Source of the DNA: Flagellimonas pacifica
Lineage (GTDB): Bacteria > Bacteroidota > Bacteroidia > Flavobacteriales > Flavobacteriaceae
NCBI RefSeq assembly: GCF_900215465.1
Contig: NZ_OBEH01000003.1
Coordinates: 434,001 to 498,000 of the forward strand
DNA length: 64,000 bases
Direction: 5' to 3'
Shown here: positions 45,942 through 55,715 of the stretch, piece by piece
Layout: every line of letters begins with the position of its first letter
Position numbering within the stretch: position 1 is the first letter of the stretch
Translations under genes and position numbers: made by a program
The notes under the pieces: model-generated
What the model saw: only the letters and a program-made list of their open reading frames with translations
Database searches by the model: none
What the model was told of the DNA's origin: nothing

Positions 45942-47285
45942 TTATAATTCAAGTTTTGGTTCTTCAAAATCATCTTCTTCAGCTCTTTTTAATATGGGTT
46001 CAGGAATGGATTTTTTGGCCTTGGCACCCATTTTTTTGAGCTTTTCAATGCTGGTCACGATGTTCCCGCGACCTTCTACCAATTTGTTCATGGCACCGCG
46101 ATATTCCGTTTTGGCTTCGTCCATTTTTTTACCCACCTTGGTCAGGTCGGTTACGAATCCTTCAAACTTGTCATATAAGGCACCCGCTTGGCGTGCAATT
46201 TCAATAGCATTTTTCTGCTGCTTTTCATTGCTCCACATGGTATCAATGGTACGAAGTGTCGCCAACAGGGTAGAAGGGGTCACGATTACAATATTCTGTT
46301 CAAAGGCCTTGTTGTAAAGCGAATTGTCATTATTGATGGCAACAGCAAAGGCTGGCTCAATGGGAACGAATAACAACACAAAATCTGGACTTTCCATTTC
46401 GTACAGATCCTCATATTTTTTTGCTGAGAGTTGTTCCACATGCTTTTTGAGGGAATTAATGTGGTCTTTTAGATGCTTCTCCCTTAGCTCTTCATCTGCA
46501 TTGGTGTAACGCTCATAATCCGTAAGGGAAACTTTGGAGTCCACTACCATTTTTTTGCCATCCGGAAGGTGAATAATGACATCGGGCATTACTCTGGACC
46601 CATCTTCCCTTGTAAAACTTTGTTGCACACTATATTCACGGTCTTTTTCCAAACCAGATTTTTCCAAAACACGTTCCAGTACCAATTCCCCCCAATTTCC
46701 CTGCATTTTGCTGTCACCTTTTAATGCTTTGGTAAGATTCTCAGCTTCTTGGGTAATTTTTAGGTTTTGGTTTTGCAGGTTGAGCAATTGCTCTTTCAAT
46801 GCGGAATGGATACTGATGTTCTCCTTTTGTGTAGCTTCTACCTTCTTCTCGAACAGTTGAATTTTTTCCTGCAAAGGAGTTAAGATTTGTTTGATATTCT
46901 TCTGATTTTGTTCCGTAAACTTGGTGCTCTTTTCATCCAAGATTTTATTGGCCAGGTTTTCAAATTCTTTGGTGAATTTTTCCTGAAGCTTTTCTACCTC
47001 TTCCTTTTGCTCGGTGTTGATTCGCTCGAGGTTTTCCAAATCGGCCTGATAACGAACAATTTGATTGCTTTGTTGCTCCTTTTCGGCCTGCAATTGTTTT
47101 TTCTCTTCATCTCCAGAGAGCAGTTTATCATTTAAGGACTTGACAGAACTGTTTAATTGCTGTTCTCTTTCCTGCCAAACACTTTCATTGGATTTGGTCT
47201 TTAATTTTTGGATGTACATACCCCAAAACAGGCCTATTGCTATCGCAAACAGTCCAACAATCACATAAATAAACTCACTGCTCAT
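45942..47285 (-). CDS. rmuC: RmuC-family DNA recombination protein
   Basis: A 447-residue protein with an N-terminal helix (VIVGLFAIAIGLFWGMYI), a long coiled coil from about 30 to 185, then the RmuC nuclease-like domain (MQGNWGELVLERVLEKSGLEKD, MPDVIIHLPDGKKMVVDSKV). In E. coli RmuC limits inversion at short repeats and is linked to defence and repair. The chain ends with an acidic tail. It starts the transcript that reads into the two downstream small genes. Confidence 0.92.
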   Translation of the reverse strand: MSSEFIYVIVGLFAIAIGLFWGMYIQKLKTKSNESVWQEREQQLNSSVKSLNDKLLSGDEEKKQLQAEKEQQSNQIVRYQADLENLERINTEQKEEVEKLQEKFTKEFENLANKILDEKSTKFTEQNQKNIKQILTPLQEKIQLFEKKVEATQKENISIHSALKEQLLNLQNQNLKITQEAENLTKALKGDSKMQGNWGELVLERVLEKSGLEKDREYSVQQSFTREDGSRVMPDVIIHLPDGKKMVVDSKVSLTDYERYTNADEELREKHLKDHINSLKKHVEQLSAKKYEDLYEMESPDFVLLFVPIEPAFAVAINNDNSLYNKAFEQNIVIVTPSTLLATLRTIDTMWSNEKQQKNAIEIARQAGALYDKFEGFVTDLTKVGKKMDEAKTEYRGAMNKLVEGRGNIVTSIEKLKKMGAKAKKSIPEPILKRAEEDDFEEPKLEL

Positions 47286-47348
47286 AAAATTGTTATTCTT
47301 CGGATAAAGATAATGAGATTCCCACCTTTGTAGGAACTGCAGGGTAAA

Positions 47349-48128
47349 TTACTTATTCACTTTAAAAGAACCGGTTTTTGAATCAAATTGGACCATTTCC
47401 AAAGGAAATAAGTGTTCAAAGTGCTTTTGTTCAATCAATTCGATAGGTGTGCCGCTTGGATTTTCATTACCATCCAATATCAAAATCGTATCACAGAGTT
47501 GAATGGCTAATTCTATCTCATGGGTGGTAAAAATGATGGTTTTTTGTTTGTTGTGGGACAATTGTTGCAGCAACTTCAAAATTTGGACTTTGTGGTAGAG
47601 GTCCAGATGGGTTGTTGGCTCGTCCAATAAAATCAGAGGGGTGTCTTGTGCCATGGCACGGGCAATCAATACTCGTTGCAATTGTCCATCACTGAGTTCA
47701 TGGCATTTGTTGTAGCGCAAATCTTTCAAGAGAAAAGAAGACAAACTTTCCTCAACTTGTTGTTTATCTTCAGTAGTCAAAGTGCCAATCCAATTGGTAT
47801 AGGGTTGTCTGCCAAGCGCTATCAATTCCTGAACGGTCAAATTTTTGGAAGCAGGTTGTTCTGTAAGGACAAAACTGAGGGTTTTTGCCAATTCAAAAGA
47901 AGAATGCAATTCCAATGCTTTTCTGTTTATGGCTATTTCACCGGATAATTTGGGTTGAAGCTTGCCAAGTGTGCGCAACAGCGTAGATTTTCCAACACCG
48001 TTTACTCCTACAATGGCACACAATTGTCCAGAGTTCATGCAGAAATTGATGTTGTCCGCAACAGTTTTGTCCTTGTAACCAATGCTTAGGTCTTTAACAA
48101 TGATATTATGTTTTTTCAAGTTGGACAT
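47349..48128 (-). CDS. btuD: Cobalamin-type ABC transporter ATPase
   Basis: A 259-residue ATPase of the FecE/BtuD group: Walker A GVNGVGKST at 41-49, signature LSDGQ, Walker B LILLDEPTTHLD. It energises uptake through the BtuC-like permease encoded just upstream; the start codon overlaps the permease stop (TAATG). Cobalamin is assigned from the divergent riboswitch-btuB gene pair, since iron or haem transporters look alike. Confidence 0.85.
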   Translation of the reverse strand: MSNLKKHNIIVKDLSIGYKDKTVADNINFCMNSGQLCAIVGVNGVGKSTLLRTLGKLQPKLSGEIAINRKALELHSSFELAKTLSFVLTEQPASKNLTVQELIALGRQPYTNWIGTLTTEDKQQVEESLSSFLLKDLRYNKCHELSDGQLQRVLIARAMAQDTPLILLDEPTTHLDLYHKVQILKLLQQLSHNKQKTIIFTTHEIELAIQLCDTILILDGNENPSGTPIELIEQKHFEHLFPLEMVQFDSKTGSFKVNK

Positions 48129-49159
48129 TAAAACAACATTTTACGTTTTCTGACCAGCAACCAAATAATAACTGGTGCTCCAACCAGTGAAGTTATGGCA
48201 TTTATAGGTAGTACATTAGCGGAATTGGGCAACTGGGCAATGGTATCACATAACAACATTAAAATGGCACCGTAAAGAAATACTGCGGGAATTAGAACTC
48301 GATGTTCCATAGTATCAAAAATCTGACGGGTAAGGTGTGGTACCGCTAACCCAATAAAAGCAATGGGTCCTGCAAATGCAGTTATCCCTCCAGCAAGTAT
48401 TCCTGTGGCGATAATAATAATCAATCTTGATTTTTTTAAAGACACTCCCAAGCTTTGGGCGTAATTTTCACCCAATAAAAAGGCATTCAATTTTTTGATG
48501 GAAAGAACACTAAGCATCAGTCCAAGAAAAACAACTCCACTTAAAAGTATCACTTGTTGACCGGATAGATTGCCTACACTTCCAAAGGACCAGAAGATAA
48601 AGCGTTGCAAATCCTCTGCACTTGAAAAGTAGGCCAATACACTGACCAGTGCGGTGGTAATGCTACCGAACATCAGGCCAATAATGAGCAAGGCCATAGT
48701 ATCTTTCACCCGGTTCGCGACCAACATAACCACTAGTAACACCAAAAAACTTCCCAAACTAGCTGCAATGGCCAGAGAAATATCATTGATAAAGGTAAAT
48801 GAAACCATTCCAGATATGAGTGAAGCTCCCAAAAGTATCATAGCGGCTCCCAAACTGGCCCCGGAACTGATTCCCAGCACAAAAGGTCCCGCCAGAGGAT
48901 TTCGAAATAGAGTTTGCATTAACAATCCACTAATGGAAAGTCCTCCACCGACCAAAGCTGCGGTAAACGCCTTTGGAATTCGATAATTCCAAATGATGTA
49001 ATTCCAAGAATCTATATCGGCCTTTCCTCCAAATACAACTGAAAGCATAGCATCAAACGGAATTACTACCGACCCGGAGCTAATATTCAATAACCATGCA
49101 AAGCATAGCGCCAATGAAATCAGCACAAAGGAAATTCGATATGATTTTAGTGAATGCAT
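48128..49159 (-). CDS. btuC: FecCD/BtuC-type permease
   Basis: A 343-residue inner-membrane permease with about ten helices. Family motifs GSVVIPFDAML, AGPFVLGISSGASLGAA and FAGPIAFIGLAVPHLTRQ are present. It overlaps the ATPase gene by 1 bp and adjoins the binding-protein gene directly, so a three-gene operon is clear. Substrate inferred as cobalamin from context. Confidence 0.87.
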   Translation of the reverse strand: MHSLKSYRISFVLISLALCFAWLLNISSGSVVIPFDAMLSVVFGGKADIDSWNYIIWNYRIPKAFTAALVGGGLSISGLLMQTLFRNPLAGPFVLGISSGASLGAAMILLGASLISGMVSFTFINDISLAIAASLGSFLVLLVVMLVANRVKDTMALLIIGLMFGSITTALVSVLAYFSSAEDLQRFIFWSFGSVGNLSGQQVILLSGVVFLGLMLSVLSIKKLNAFLLGENYAQSLGVSLKKSRLIIIIATGILAGGITAFAGPIAFIGLAVPHLTRQIFDTMEHRVLIPAVFLYGAILMLLCDTIAQLPNSANVLPINAITSLVGAPVIIWLLVRKRKMLF

Positions 49160-50317
49160 TTATCGCAATGGCATGAAGAAATGAGGTTCATAATCAGGCA
49201 AAAGCTTTGGATGCAAGATTGAAATCAAGTCTTTTAAAACAAGATCAGGGCGTTGTGGTGCCAATTCATAAAACAGTAACCCTCCGGTTGCCCCCTTTTT
49301 AACTGCATTTGAGTATACTTTTTTTGTTGTAAAAGCTTCAAATTGTTCATAATGGGCATTGGCTTGTTGTAATTCCTCATAGCTTGCATGTAATGATGGA
49401 TTGAACCAAAAATCTGCTTTTTGACCTTTTTCCAGCACAGCTTCCAAACTCAAGCCAATACTACCCTTATTATCTGTATTTGCCCATAAATAATTAGCAT
49501 TGGCATCCTTTAAAAATTGAGCCATCCAGCTATTTCCCCCAGCCACATACCATACATCTTTGTACAACCCACCAGTTAGCACCGTGGGTTTTTGTGTTAC
49601 TTTTTTGGTCAAAAGCTTAGCTTCTTGGTACGAGGCTTCGATTTTCTTGAAAATATTGTCGGCCTCTACTTCTTTATTGAAAAATGGAGCAAAAAACTTG
49701 ATCCATTCTGCTTTTCCCAATGGAGTCTGTTCTGTCCAATCTCCATTATAAACAATGGGAATTCCTGAACGTTTTAAAGTTTCGTAGGCCTTATTGGTAT
49801 CGTTAATGCCAAAACCAATGATTACTTCTGGATTCAACTCCAAAACAACTTCGGTATTTATATTTTCATTGGTTCCCAATTCCTTGATATGGCCATCATT
49901 AATACGTTTACGAGCAGCTGGAGAAGAAATCAAATCGGTATTTGGAAAACCGGAGACAACGTTGAGAACTCCTAAAGATTCCAAAGCCGGAATGTGAGTT
50001 GTAGAAGTAATCACCATATTCTCTACCGGAGTTGCCACAATAGCATCATATGCATCGCTTGGAAGCGTAATGGAAGCTAACCTAGTTCTTGGGACCAGTG
50101 CATAGGTAAAGCCTGATTCTGCTCCCGGCCAGGGTGAAATAACCTTGATTATGGTTAGATCTCCAGATTGTTCAATGGTAAAACCAGTTGCATATTGAAG
50201 TTGAGTGGAGGTTTCAACTTGTTCAATTGGAAGTTGTTTCTTTTTTTCTCCACAAGAAGAAAAAGATACAAGGAACAAAGTTCCTAAATAGGCTATTGCA
50301 AGGATTTTTTTTGACAT
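49160..50317 (-). CDS. btuF: Periplasmic binding lipoprotein, BtuF/FecB type
   Basis: A 385-residue lipoprotein (SFSSCGEKKK, Cys about 22) of the helical-backbone binding protein family, with VVATPVENMVITSTTHIPAL and LELNPEVIIGFG. It delivers the ligand to BtuC-BtuD, encoded just downstream. On the minus strand TACATTTG (50329-50322) lies immediately upstream of the ATG, close enough that the message would be nearly leaderless if used. Cobalamin specificity inferred from the divergent riboswitch and btuB. Confidence 0.82.
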   Translation of the reverse strand: MSKKILAIAYLGTLFLVSFSSCGEKKKQLPIEQVETSTQLQYATGFTIEQSGDLTIIKVISPWPGAESGFTYALVPRTRLASITLPSDAYDAIVATPVENMVITSTTHIPALESLGVLNVVSGFPNTDLISSPAARKRINDGHIKELGTNENINTEVVLELNPEVIIGFGINDTNKAYETLKRSGIPIVYNGDWTEQTPLGKAEWIKFFAPFFNKEVEADNIFKKIEASYQEAKLLTKKVTQKPTVLTGGLYKDVWYVAGGNSWMAQFLKDANANYLWANTDNKGSIGLSLEAVLEKGQKADFWFNPSLHASYEELQQANAHYEQFEAFTTKKVYSNAVKKGATGGLLFYELAPQRPDLVLKDLISILHPKLLPDYEPHFFMPLR

Positions 50318-50387
50318 AGGCCAAATGTAAGATTATTTAACTTTTTCAAAAAAAGATTAAACAGAATGATTACTTTCGTGCCGAATT

Positions 50388-50590
50388 TTGGTTTATGCGA
50401 GGATTTTTTCGCATGATTAAAAGGGAATCCGGTGCAAATCCGGAACTGTTCCCGCAACTGTAAGCTGAGTCGAATCGGAGTTGATATTTCTAGAGTACCA
50501 ACAACGAGTAGATGCTTGTCACAACTTCAAAACCACTGCCCATTGGGTGGGAAGGTGGTGTACAAGACGCAAGTCAGGAGACCTGCCAAA
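50388..50590 (+). promoter_or_regulatory. Cobalamin riboswitch
   Basis: Structured leader of btuB. It shows a first hairpin ATGCGA...CGCAT, the core GGGAATCCGGTGCAAATCCGG, the ACTGTTCCCGCAACTGTAAGC stretch (split here in two conserved blocks), a variable arm with CCACTGCCCATTGGGTGG, and the B12 box AGTCAGGAGACCTGCC at 50572-50587. The 85 bp to the btuB ATG can pair in alternative ways (for example CGGGA with TCCCG), suiting control of translation initiation. It occupies the 358-bp gap between btuF and btuB. There is no matching element on the btuF side. Confidence 0.95.
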
Positions 50591-50675
50591 TTCAAACAAA
50601 CATTGTTAAACTTTCGGGATAAAGGTTTACGTATGGGACAGCATACTATTCTCCCGTTTATTCACTTAAACGAAA

Positions 50676-52538
50676 ATGAAAAAAAATTATGTATTGTTAT
50701 GTGCCGCTTTGGTAGCGGGTCAGGGTATTTCTGCACAAGAATCGCAGCAAGATCCTGTTGAAGTACAACAACTACAAGAGGTAGTTGTGAGTGATTCCCG
50801 ATTTCAATTGAAACGAGAAAATTCTGGTAAAACGGTCATTAAGATTTCCACTGAGGAGCTGGAAAGGAGCCAAGGAAAGACCATCTCAGAAATCATCAAC
50901 ACCAAAAGTGGTATTGAAATTACTGGAAGCCGCGGACGTGACGGCTCCGTGTTTGGTGTTTTTGCACGAGGTGGTAGGGGTAGACAAGCCTTAATTATTA
51001 TTGATGGGGTGAGAGTTTCTGATCCGTCCTCCTTTTCTCAGGAATATGATTTGAGGTTGCTATCAACCGCCGACATTGAATCTATTGAAATTATTAAAGG
51101 AGCTGCCAGTACGCTTTATGGGACCAATGCCGCTACCGCGGTAATCAACATTACCACAAAAAAGAGTTCGGCAAAGAAAGTTTCAGGAAATTTTCAATCT
51201 ACCATTGGAACCAATCAGACCGCAGATGACCAAAATTACAATTTGGGGAGTTTTGGAAATGCGGTAACCATTAATGGAACATTGAACAAATTCTCTTATA
51301 ATGCTGGGTTTTCCAATAGATATTCAAGCGGACTTTCCGCAGCTGTAACCCCAGAAAACGAGGAAGACACTTTTTCGCATTTTAGCACGAATCTTAAATT
51401 GGGTTATCAGTTTTCGGACAATTTTGAAATTTCCGTTTATGGGAATCAGACCAAATTTGATACAGAGTTTGATGCTGCCCTTACCGAAGCACCCAATCGT
51501 GCTAAGGTAACTCAAGAAAGAGTTGGACTTTCGTCATCCTTTAAATATAACAAAGGTTCTATTCATGTAAATTCGGCTTATACCGATTATGAAACAGATT
51601 CAAAAAGTACGTTTGGAGAGAGTATTTCAGACGGGAAGAACCTAGTTCTTGATTTTTACAATAAATACGTGTTTGATGATAAGTGGCACACCATTGTTGG
51701 GGTAAACTATCTTAAGGATGAAGCTGTTTTTAGTAATGAAGCCGATTTTACCATTCTTGACCCTTATGCCAATGTGGTCTATGTTTCCGATTTTGGGTTC
51801 AATTTGAATACTGGAGCAAGATTGAATACTCATTCGGAATACGGAAACCATTTTGTGTATAACATTAATCCTTCTTATGTTTTTACCACAACCAATGGTT
51901 ACGTGAAGCTATTGGGGGCTTATGCCACTTCCTACATTACTCCTAATTTGATTCAATTGTTTGGTGATTTTGGAGCCAATCCTAATTTGGAACCAGAGGA
52001 AAATAGAACTATTGAAGGTGGTGTGGAATACTTTGTAAATGATAAGCTTAGGGTAAGCGCCCTTTATTTTGACAGAAATGAGAAAAACACCATCGGGTTT
52101 GACCAAAATTTCACCAGTATCAATGTTGCCAATGAAATTGATGCCAATGGAGTAGAAGTTGAAGCTTCTTGGAAACCCAGTGCCGATTTCAGTCTGGATG
52201 CCAACTACACCTTTACAGAGCGCAAAGGCGACAATGCCATCCGAATTCCGAAACATAAGGCAAATTTGGCTTTGAATTATCAAGTGTGCGAAACCACAGG
52301 TATTTCACTTAGTTATGCTTACACAGGGCAAAGGGTAGATACCGATTTTACCACATTTACAGATGTTGCATTGGATACCTTTTCATTGGTTAATTTGTAT
52401 GTGGAGCACGTACTGAAACCAAATAAATTGAAGATATTCTTGAACGGTAACAACTTGTTGAATGAAGAATATGTTGAGGTCATTGGTTTTACTACCAGGG
52501 GTAGAAATATTATCGCGGGGTTTAATTTGACACTATAA
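50676..52538 (+). CDS. btuB: TonB-dependent cobalamin receptor
   Basis: A 620-residue outer-membrane receptor: signal peptide to about residue 21 (AALVAGQGISAQ), a TonB-box-like EVVVSD at about 35, plug domain with SGRDG-type GSRGRDGSVFGVFARGGR and IDGVRVSDPS, then a 22-strand barrel ending RGRNIIAGFNLTL. It lies downstream of the cobalamin riboswitch, which makes the substrate assignment good. The second binding-protein gene follows after 17 bp. Confidence 0.93.
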   Translation: MKKNYVLLCAALVAGQGISAQESQQDPVEVQQLQEVVVSDSRFQLKRENSGKTVIKISTEELERSQGKTISEIINTKSGIEITGSRGRDGSVFGVFARGGRGRQALIIIDGVRVSDPSSFSQEYDLRLLSTADIESIEIIKGAASTLYGTNAATAVINITTKKSSAKKVSGNFQSTIGTNQTADDQNYNLGSFGNAVTINGTLNKFSYNAGFSNRYSSGLSAAVTPENEEDTFSHFSTNLKLGYQFSDNFEISVYGNQTKFDTEFDAALTEAPNRAKVTQERVGLSSSFKYNKGSIHVNSAYTDYETDSKSTFGESISDGKNLVLDFYNKYVFDDKWHTIVGVNYLKDEAVFSNEADFTILDPYANVVYVSDFGFNLNTGARLNTHSEYGNHFVYNINPSYVFTTTNGYVKLLGAYATSYITPNLIQLFGDFGANPNLEPEENRTIEGGVEYFVNDKLRVSALYFDRNEKNTIGFDQNFTSINVANEIDANGVEVEASWKPSADFSLDANYTFTERKGDNAIRIPKHKANLALNYQVCETTGISLSYAYTGQRVDTDFTTFTDVALDTFSLVNLYVEHVLKPNKLKIFLNGNNLLNEEYVEVIGFTTRGRNIIAGFNLTL

Positions 52539-52555
52539 TTGAATAACTTGATGCC

Positions 52556-53497
52556 ATGTTAAAAGTTTGTTCGTTTTTACCGGCTGTAACCCAGATGCTT
52601 TATGATATGGGATTACAAGAACATTTGCATGGCATCACTTTTGAATGCCCTGAACGGGCATTAAAAGAGAAAAAACCTGTGGTTCGATGCGTTCTTGAAG
52701 GAAAAAATCTGACCAGTATTGAGATAGATGCACTGTTTTCGGCAAGTAAGCATCAAGGGAAAGATTTGTATTATGTAGATGAGCCATTGTTGGCTGAAAT
52801 AGCGCCTGATATCATTTTTACCCAAGATATGTGCGATATCTGCCAGATAGATACTGCATGCACGGCAGCTGCGGTTGCGAATCTAGAAAAACAACCTGAA
52901 CTGATTTCCATTAGTCCTGAATCTTTGGAAGATGTTTTTGAATCTGCGGTGACCATTGCCAAAGCATTGGGAAAGGAAGAGGTTGCTTATGCCTATTTGG
53001 ATGGATTACATAAACGGATTGATATTGTTGTTGACAAATTAAGAGCTGCACGGGCATTGCCAAAACGAATCATGTTGATGGAATGGTTAGATCCCATTTT
53101 TAATTGTGGGCATTGGATTCCGCATCAAATTGCTTTTGCGGGTGGAGTAGACATGCTTTCCAATCCGTCGGGGGACAGTATTGTGACCCAATGGGATAAG
53201 ATCGTTAAATACAACCCAGAGGTTTTGGTGATTGCTCCATGCGGATTTACTGTTGACCGTACGTTGGAAGAATTGCACATACTAATCGAAAAGGAGGGTT
53301 GGAACAATTTAAAAGCTGTTCAAGACAATGCAGTTTTCATTGCTGATTTTGATATGTTTACTCAGTCCTCAGCCAATACCTTGGTCAATGGGATTGAATT
53401 GCTTGCAGGTCTTTTTCATCCGGATGTTTTGCAAGTACCGGAAAAGCTTTCCATGAAATATAAACATTTAAATACCGCTAAGGTATTGCATAAATAA
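52556..53497 (+). CDS. Cobalamin-binding-like protein without signal peptide
   Basis: A 313-residue protein of the BtuF-like helical-backbone binding fold (VCSFLPAVTQMLYDMGLQEHL, LLAEIAPDIIFTQDMCDICQID, VLVIAPCGFTVDRTLEEL). It starts directly with the domain; there is no signal peptide, so it is predicted cytoplasmic. The cysteines in DMCDICQIDTAC are unusual for a periplasmic receptor. It is cotranscribed with btuB below the riboswitch. It may hold cobalamin or a corrinoid intermediate after uptake; that role is inference. Confidence 0.78.
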   Translation: MLKVCSFLPAVTQMLYDMGLQEHLHGITFECPERALKEKKPVVRCVLEGKNLTSIEIDALFSASKHQGKDLYYVDEPLLAEIAPDIIFTQDMCDICQIDTACTAAAVANLEKQPELISISPESLEDVFESAVTIAKALGKEEVAYAYLDGLHKRIDIVVDKLRAARALPKRIMLMEWLDPIFNCGHWIPHQIAFAGGVDMLSNPSGDSIVTQWDKIVKYNPEVLVIAPCGFTVDRTLEELHILIEKEGWNNLKAVQDNAVFIADFDMFTQSSANTLVNGIELLAGLFHPDVLQVPEKLSMKYKHLNTAKVLHK

Positions 53498-53516
53498 GAT
53501 TGCTGTAAGCACCAAG

Positions 53517-53546
53517 AAAAAAGCCGGCCTCAAGGCCGGCTTTTAT
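53517..53546. terminator. Strong terminator after the cobalamin locus
   Basis: Perfect stem GCCGGCC / GGCCGGC with a TCAA loop, flanked by A-run and T-run, so it works in both directions. It separates the btuB transcript from the convergent S41 protease. Confidence 0.92.
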
Positions 53547-53549
53547 GTT

Positions 53550-54995
53550 TTATCTGAAATTTAATGTAATGGGTTTGTCTAAAAACATATTATCCTTACC
53601 GGGTTTTTGCATTTCAGAACCAATAATGACTTTTCCTGTCATTTGGGGAACAGCAAACGCTCTTTTGTTGGTTACACCAGTAATCTCTTGAATAGCTCTT
53701 GCCAAAAGTGGTTCATTGACATCGCCTAAAACCCCTAGATTACCGTAATCTTCCTCTAAAACAATATCTGGGGCAAGTCCGTCGGTATAATCCGAAAAAC
53801 CATCTGCATTTTCATTCCGACCTACCAAGGGTTGAATAGCCCAGCGATTTTCTGGATTTATGGAACCTTCTCTTGACTTGTTGTATATGTAGTCATTTCC
53901 TGGGTCATCTACCATGGTTATGGAAAATTCGTTTTTTCCGCGTGTGGTTTCTCCAATATGAACCACATCTACATAAGGAGCCAGTCCGTTCATGACCAAT
54001 TCACTTGCAGATGCCGAACTATTTGTGGCAATAACATAAACCTTGCTTAAGTTCAAGGTGTTTATTGGCGTTCCATCATTGGTAGTGGCTGCAAAACGAT
54101 CCTCCAATTGCGTAGCACTTAACTGATTCTGTATTTTATCGTTCCAACGTTGCTTTATATACAAATCGTTGGTATTTGTACCGTAGATCATACTGGCCAA
54201 TAGACGGGAAGAGTTTACCGATCCACCTGGATTGTAACGCATATCCAAAACCAATTCTGTCACATTATCAGTTACAAACTGTCCAAATGCATCGTTAAGT
54301 TCTTCGTCAAAACCACGCGTAAAACCATTGTACATGATATACCCTATTTTTTTTCCGCTAATATCAAGAGTAGTGGAGACTAAAACTGGATTTTCGGTCA
54401 ATCCTTCTAATTTGGTCAAAGACACCTGATCATCATTATCGGTTATTTCATTACCGCTAATGGTAGCCATACCCAAGGTGTAGTCCTCATTATCCCCAAA
54501 TAACAAAGCCCTATAATTATTCCCGGTAAGTTGTTGACCATTGACTCTAGTGAAAATATCGCCACGATCAATATCCTTGCTAGCAGCATTGGAGCCTGGT
54601 ATAATATACCTCACATAACCAAAAATATCATCACCACTTCCAAATCTGACCAAACCAAATTCTAGGCCATTGCTTTTTGAAATCCCATTGAGTCCATTTA
54701 CCAAAGTAGTGTAATCTTCACCGGAAAAACTAAACCTATCTTCGGAGAACTGAATGCTTTCATAAAAAGTTAAAGGATCAGGGCTAGCCTCTAGAAAATC
54801 ATTGTATTCCTGATTTGTAGAGAATTTGTTGTCTGCCAAATTAGGGACTTCACCTTGCCAAAAATACCAAAGGTTCATGGCTCGCCACATAAAATTTTGG
54901 ACTACTACATTGGCAGGTAAATTTGCATCATCATCATTATTACAGGATGTTAAAAGGATTCCTAATCCTGTAAAGAGGAGCAAATATTTTTTCAT
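53550..54995 (-). CDS. S41-family (C-terminal processing) peptidase lipoprotein
   Basis: A 481-residue lipoprotein (LTSCNNDDD, Cys18). It has an N-terminal helical segment, a PDZ-like region (about 110-160) and an S41 protease core with YNPGGSVNSSRLLASM and the catalytic Ser/Lys pair near Ser329 in TNSSASASELV and Lys354 in TRGKNEF. It resembles the Bacteroidota PDZ-S41 lipoproteins of the outer membrane. Substrate unknown. Confidence 0.88.
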   Translation of the reverse strand: MKKYLLLFTGLGILLTSCNNDDDANLPANVVVQNFMWRAMNLWYFWQGEVPNLADNKFSTNQEYNDFLEASPDPLTFYESIQFSEDRFSFSGEDYTTLVNGLNGISKSNGLEFGLVRFGSGDDIFGYVRYIIPGSNAASKDIDRGDIFTRVNGQQLTGNNYRALLFGDNEDYTLGMATISGNEITDNDDQVSLTKLEGLTENPVLVSTTLDISGKKIGYIMYNGFTRGFDEELNDAFGQFVTDNVTELVLDMRYNPGGSVNSSRLLASMIYGTNTNDLYIKQRWNDKIQNQLSATQLEDRFAATTNDGTPINTLNLSKVYVIATNSSASASELVMNGLAPYVDVVHIGETTRGKNEFSITMVDDPGNDYIYNKSREGSINPENRWAIQPLVGRNENADGFSDYTDGLAPDIVLEEDYGNLGVLGDVNEPLLARAIQEITGVTNKRAFAVPQMTGKVIIGSEMQKPGKDNMFLDKPITLNFR

Positions 54996-55130
54996 AGCTT
55001 TATTTTAATAAGAATCATCAATTATTGTTCCAGATAAAAAGGAAACATAATAAATATGTGGTACAACTTTCTGAAATCTTACAAATTGGGATTACAAAAT
55101 AGATACATAAAAGGAGAATACAAATTTTTT

Positions 55131-55155
55131 GTAACAAAATTCGATATGTGTCGTC
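55131..55155 (+). promoter_or_regulatory. ECF-type promoter of the DUF4252 module
   Basis: GTAAC at 55131-55135, 16 bases, CGTC at 55152-55155, 51 bp before the sigma ATG. The TGTAACAAAA...CGTC arrangement fits ECF autoregulation in Bacteroidota. It differs from the AAACCYT type at the other ECF module. Confidence 0.6.
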
Positions 55156-55205
55156 GTGATATTGTAAGCAGGAAAATTGATGCTTATTACAACTAAGACA
55201 ACCAA

Positions 55206-55715
55206 ATGAAACAGGCCGAATTTTTAAACGTGGTAATGCCCTTTAAGGACAAGCTGTACCGATTGGCCAAAAGATTGTTGGTCTCTAGGGAAGAGGCGGA
55301 AGATGCTACACAGGAAATTTTGCTGAAGCTTTGGTCAAAGAACGAGAGCATGGCTGAATACAAAAATGTTGAGGCATTTGCAATGACGATGACCAAGAAT
55401 TTCTGCTTGGACAGGCTAAAGTCTAAACAAGCTAGTAACCTAAAATTGGTGCACAGTAATTATAGTGATGAAAACACTTCATTACAAGGACAGCTCGAAG
55501 CAGAAGATAGTGTTCGCTGGATGGAACGGATTATGGAAGAGCTTCCAGAGCAACAAAAAATGGTTTTGCAGTTAAGGGATGTAGAACAATATGAGTTTGA
55601 AGAAATATGCGAACTCTTGGATATGAAACCCACAGCAGTTAGGGTAGCATTATCAAGAGCAAGAAAAATAGTACGACAAGAATTAGTAAAAAAACATAGC
55701 TATGGAATTGGATAA
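55206..55715 (+). CDS. ECF RNA polymerase sigma factor
   Basis: A 169-residue sigma-70 family protein: region 2 about 10-80 (RLLVSREEAEDATQEILLKLW, AFAMTMTKNFCLDRLK), region 4 about 110-165 (LPEQQKMVLQLRDVEQYEFEEICELL). It overlaps the next gene by 14 bp and opens a five-gene run that ends with three DUF4252 genes. This arrangement is frequent in flavobacteria; the signal is unknown. Confidence 0.92.
   Translation: MKQAEFLNVVMPFKDKLYRLAKRLLVSREEAEDATQEILLKLWSKNESMAEYKNVEAFAMTMTKNFCLDRLKSKQASNLKLVHSNYSDENTSLQGQLEAEDSVRWMERIMEELPEQQKMVLQLRDVEQYEFEEICELLDMKPTAVRVALSRARKIVRQELVKKHSYGIG

Noticed and set aside
50432..50761. Open frame of about 109 codons between btuF and btuB
   Set aside because: It lies across the cobalamin riboswitch and the btuB start in another frame. 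The RNA motif explains the sequence.
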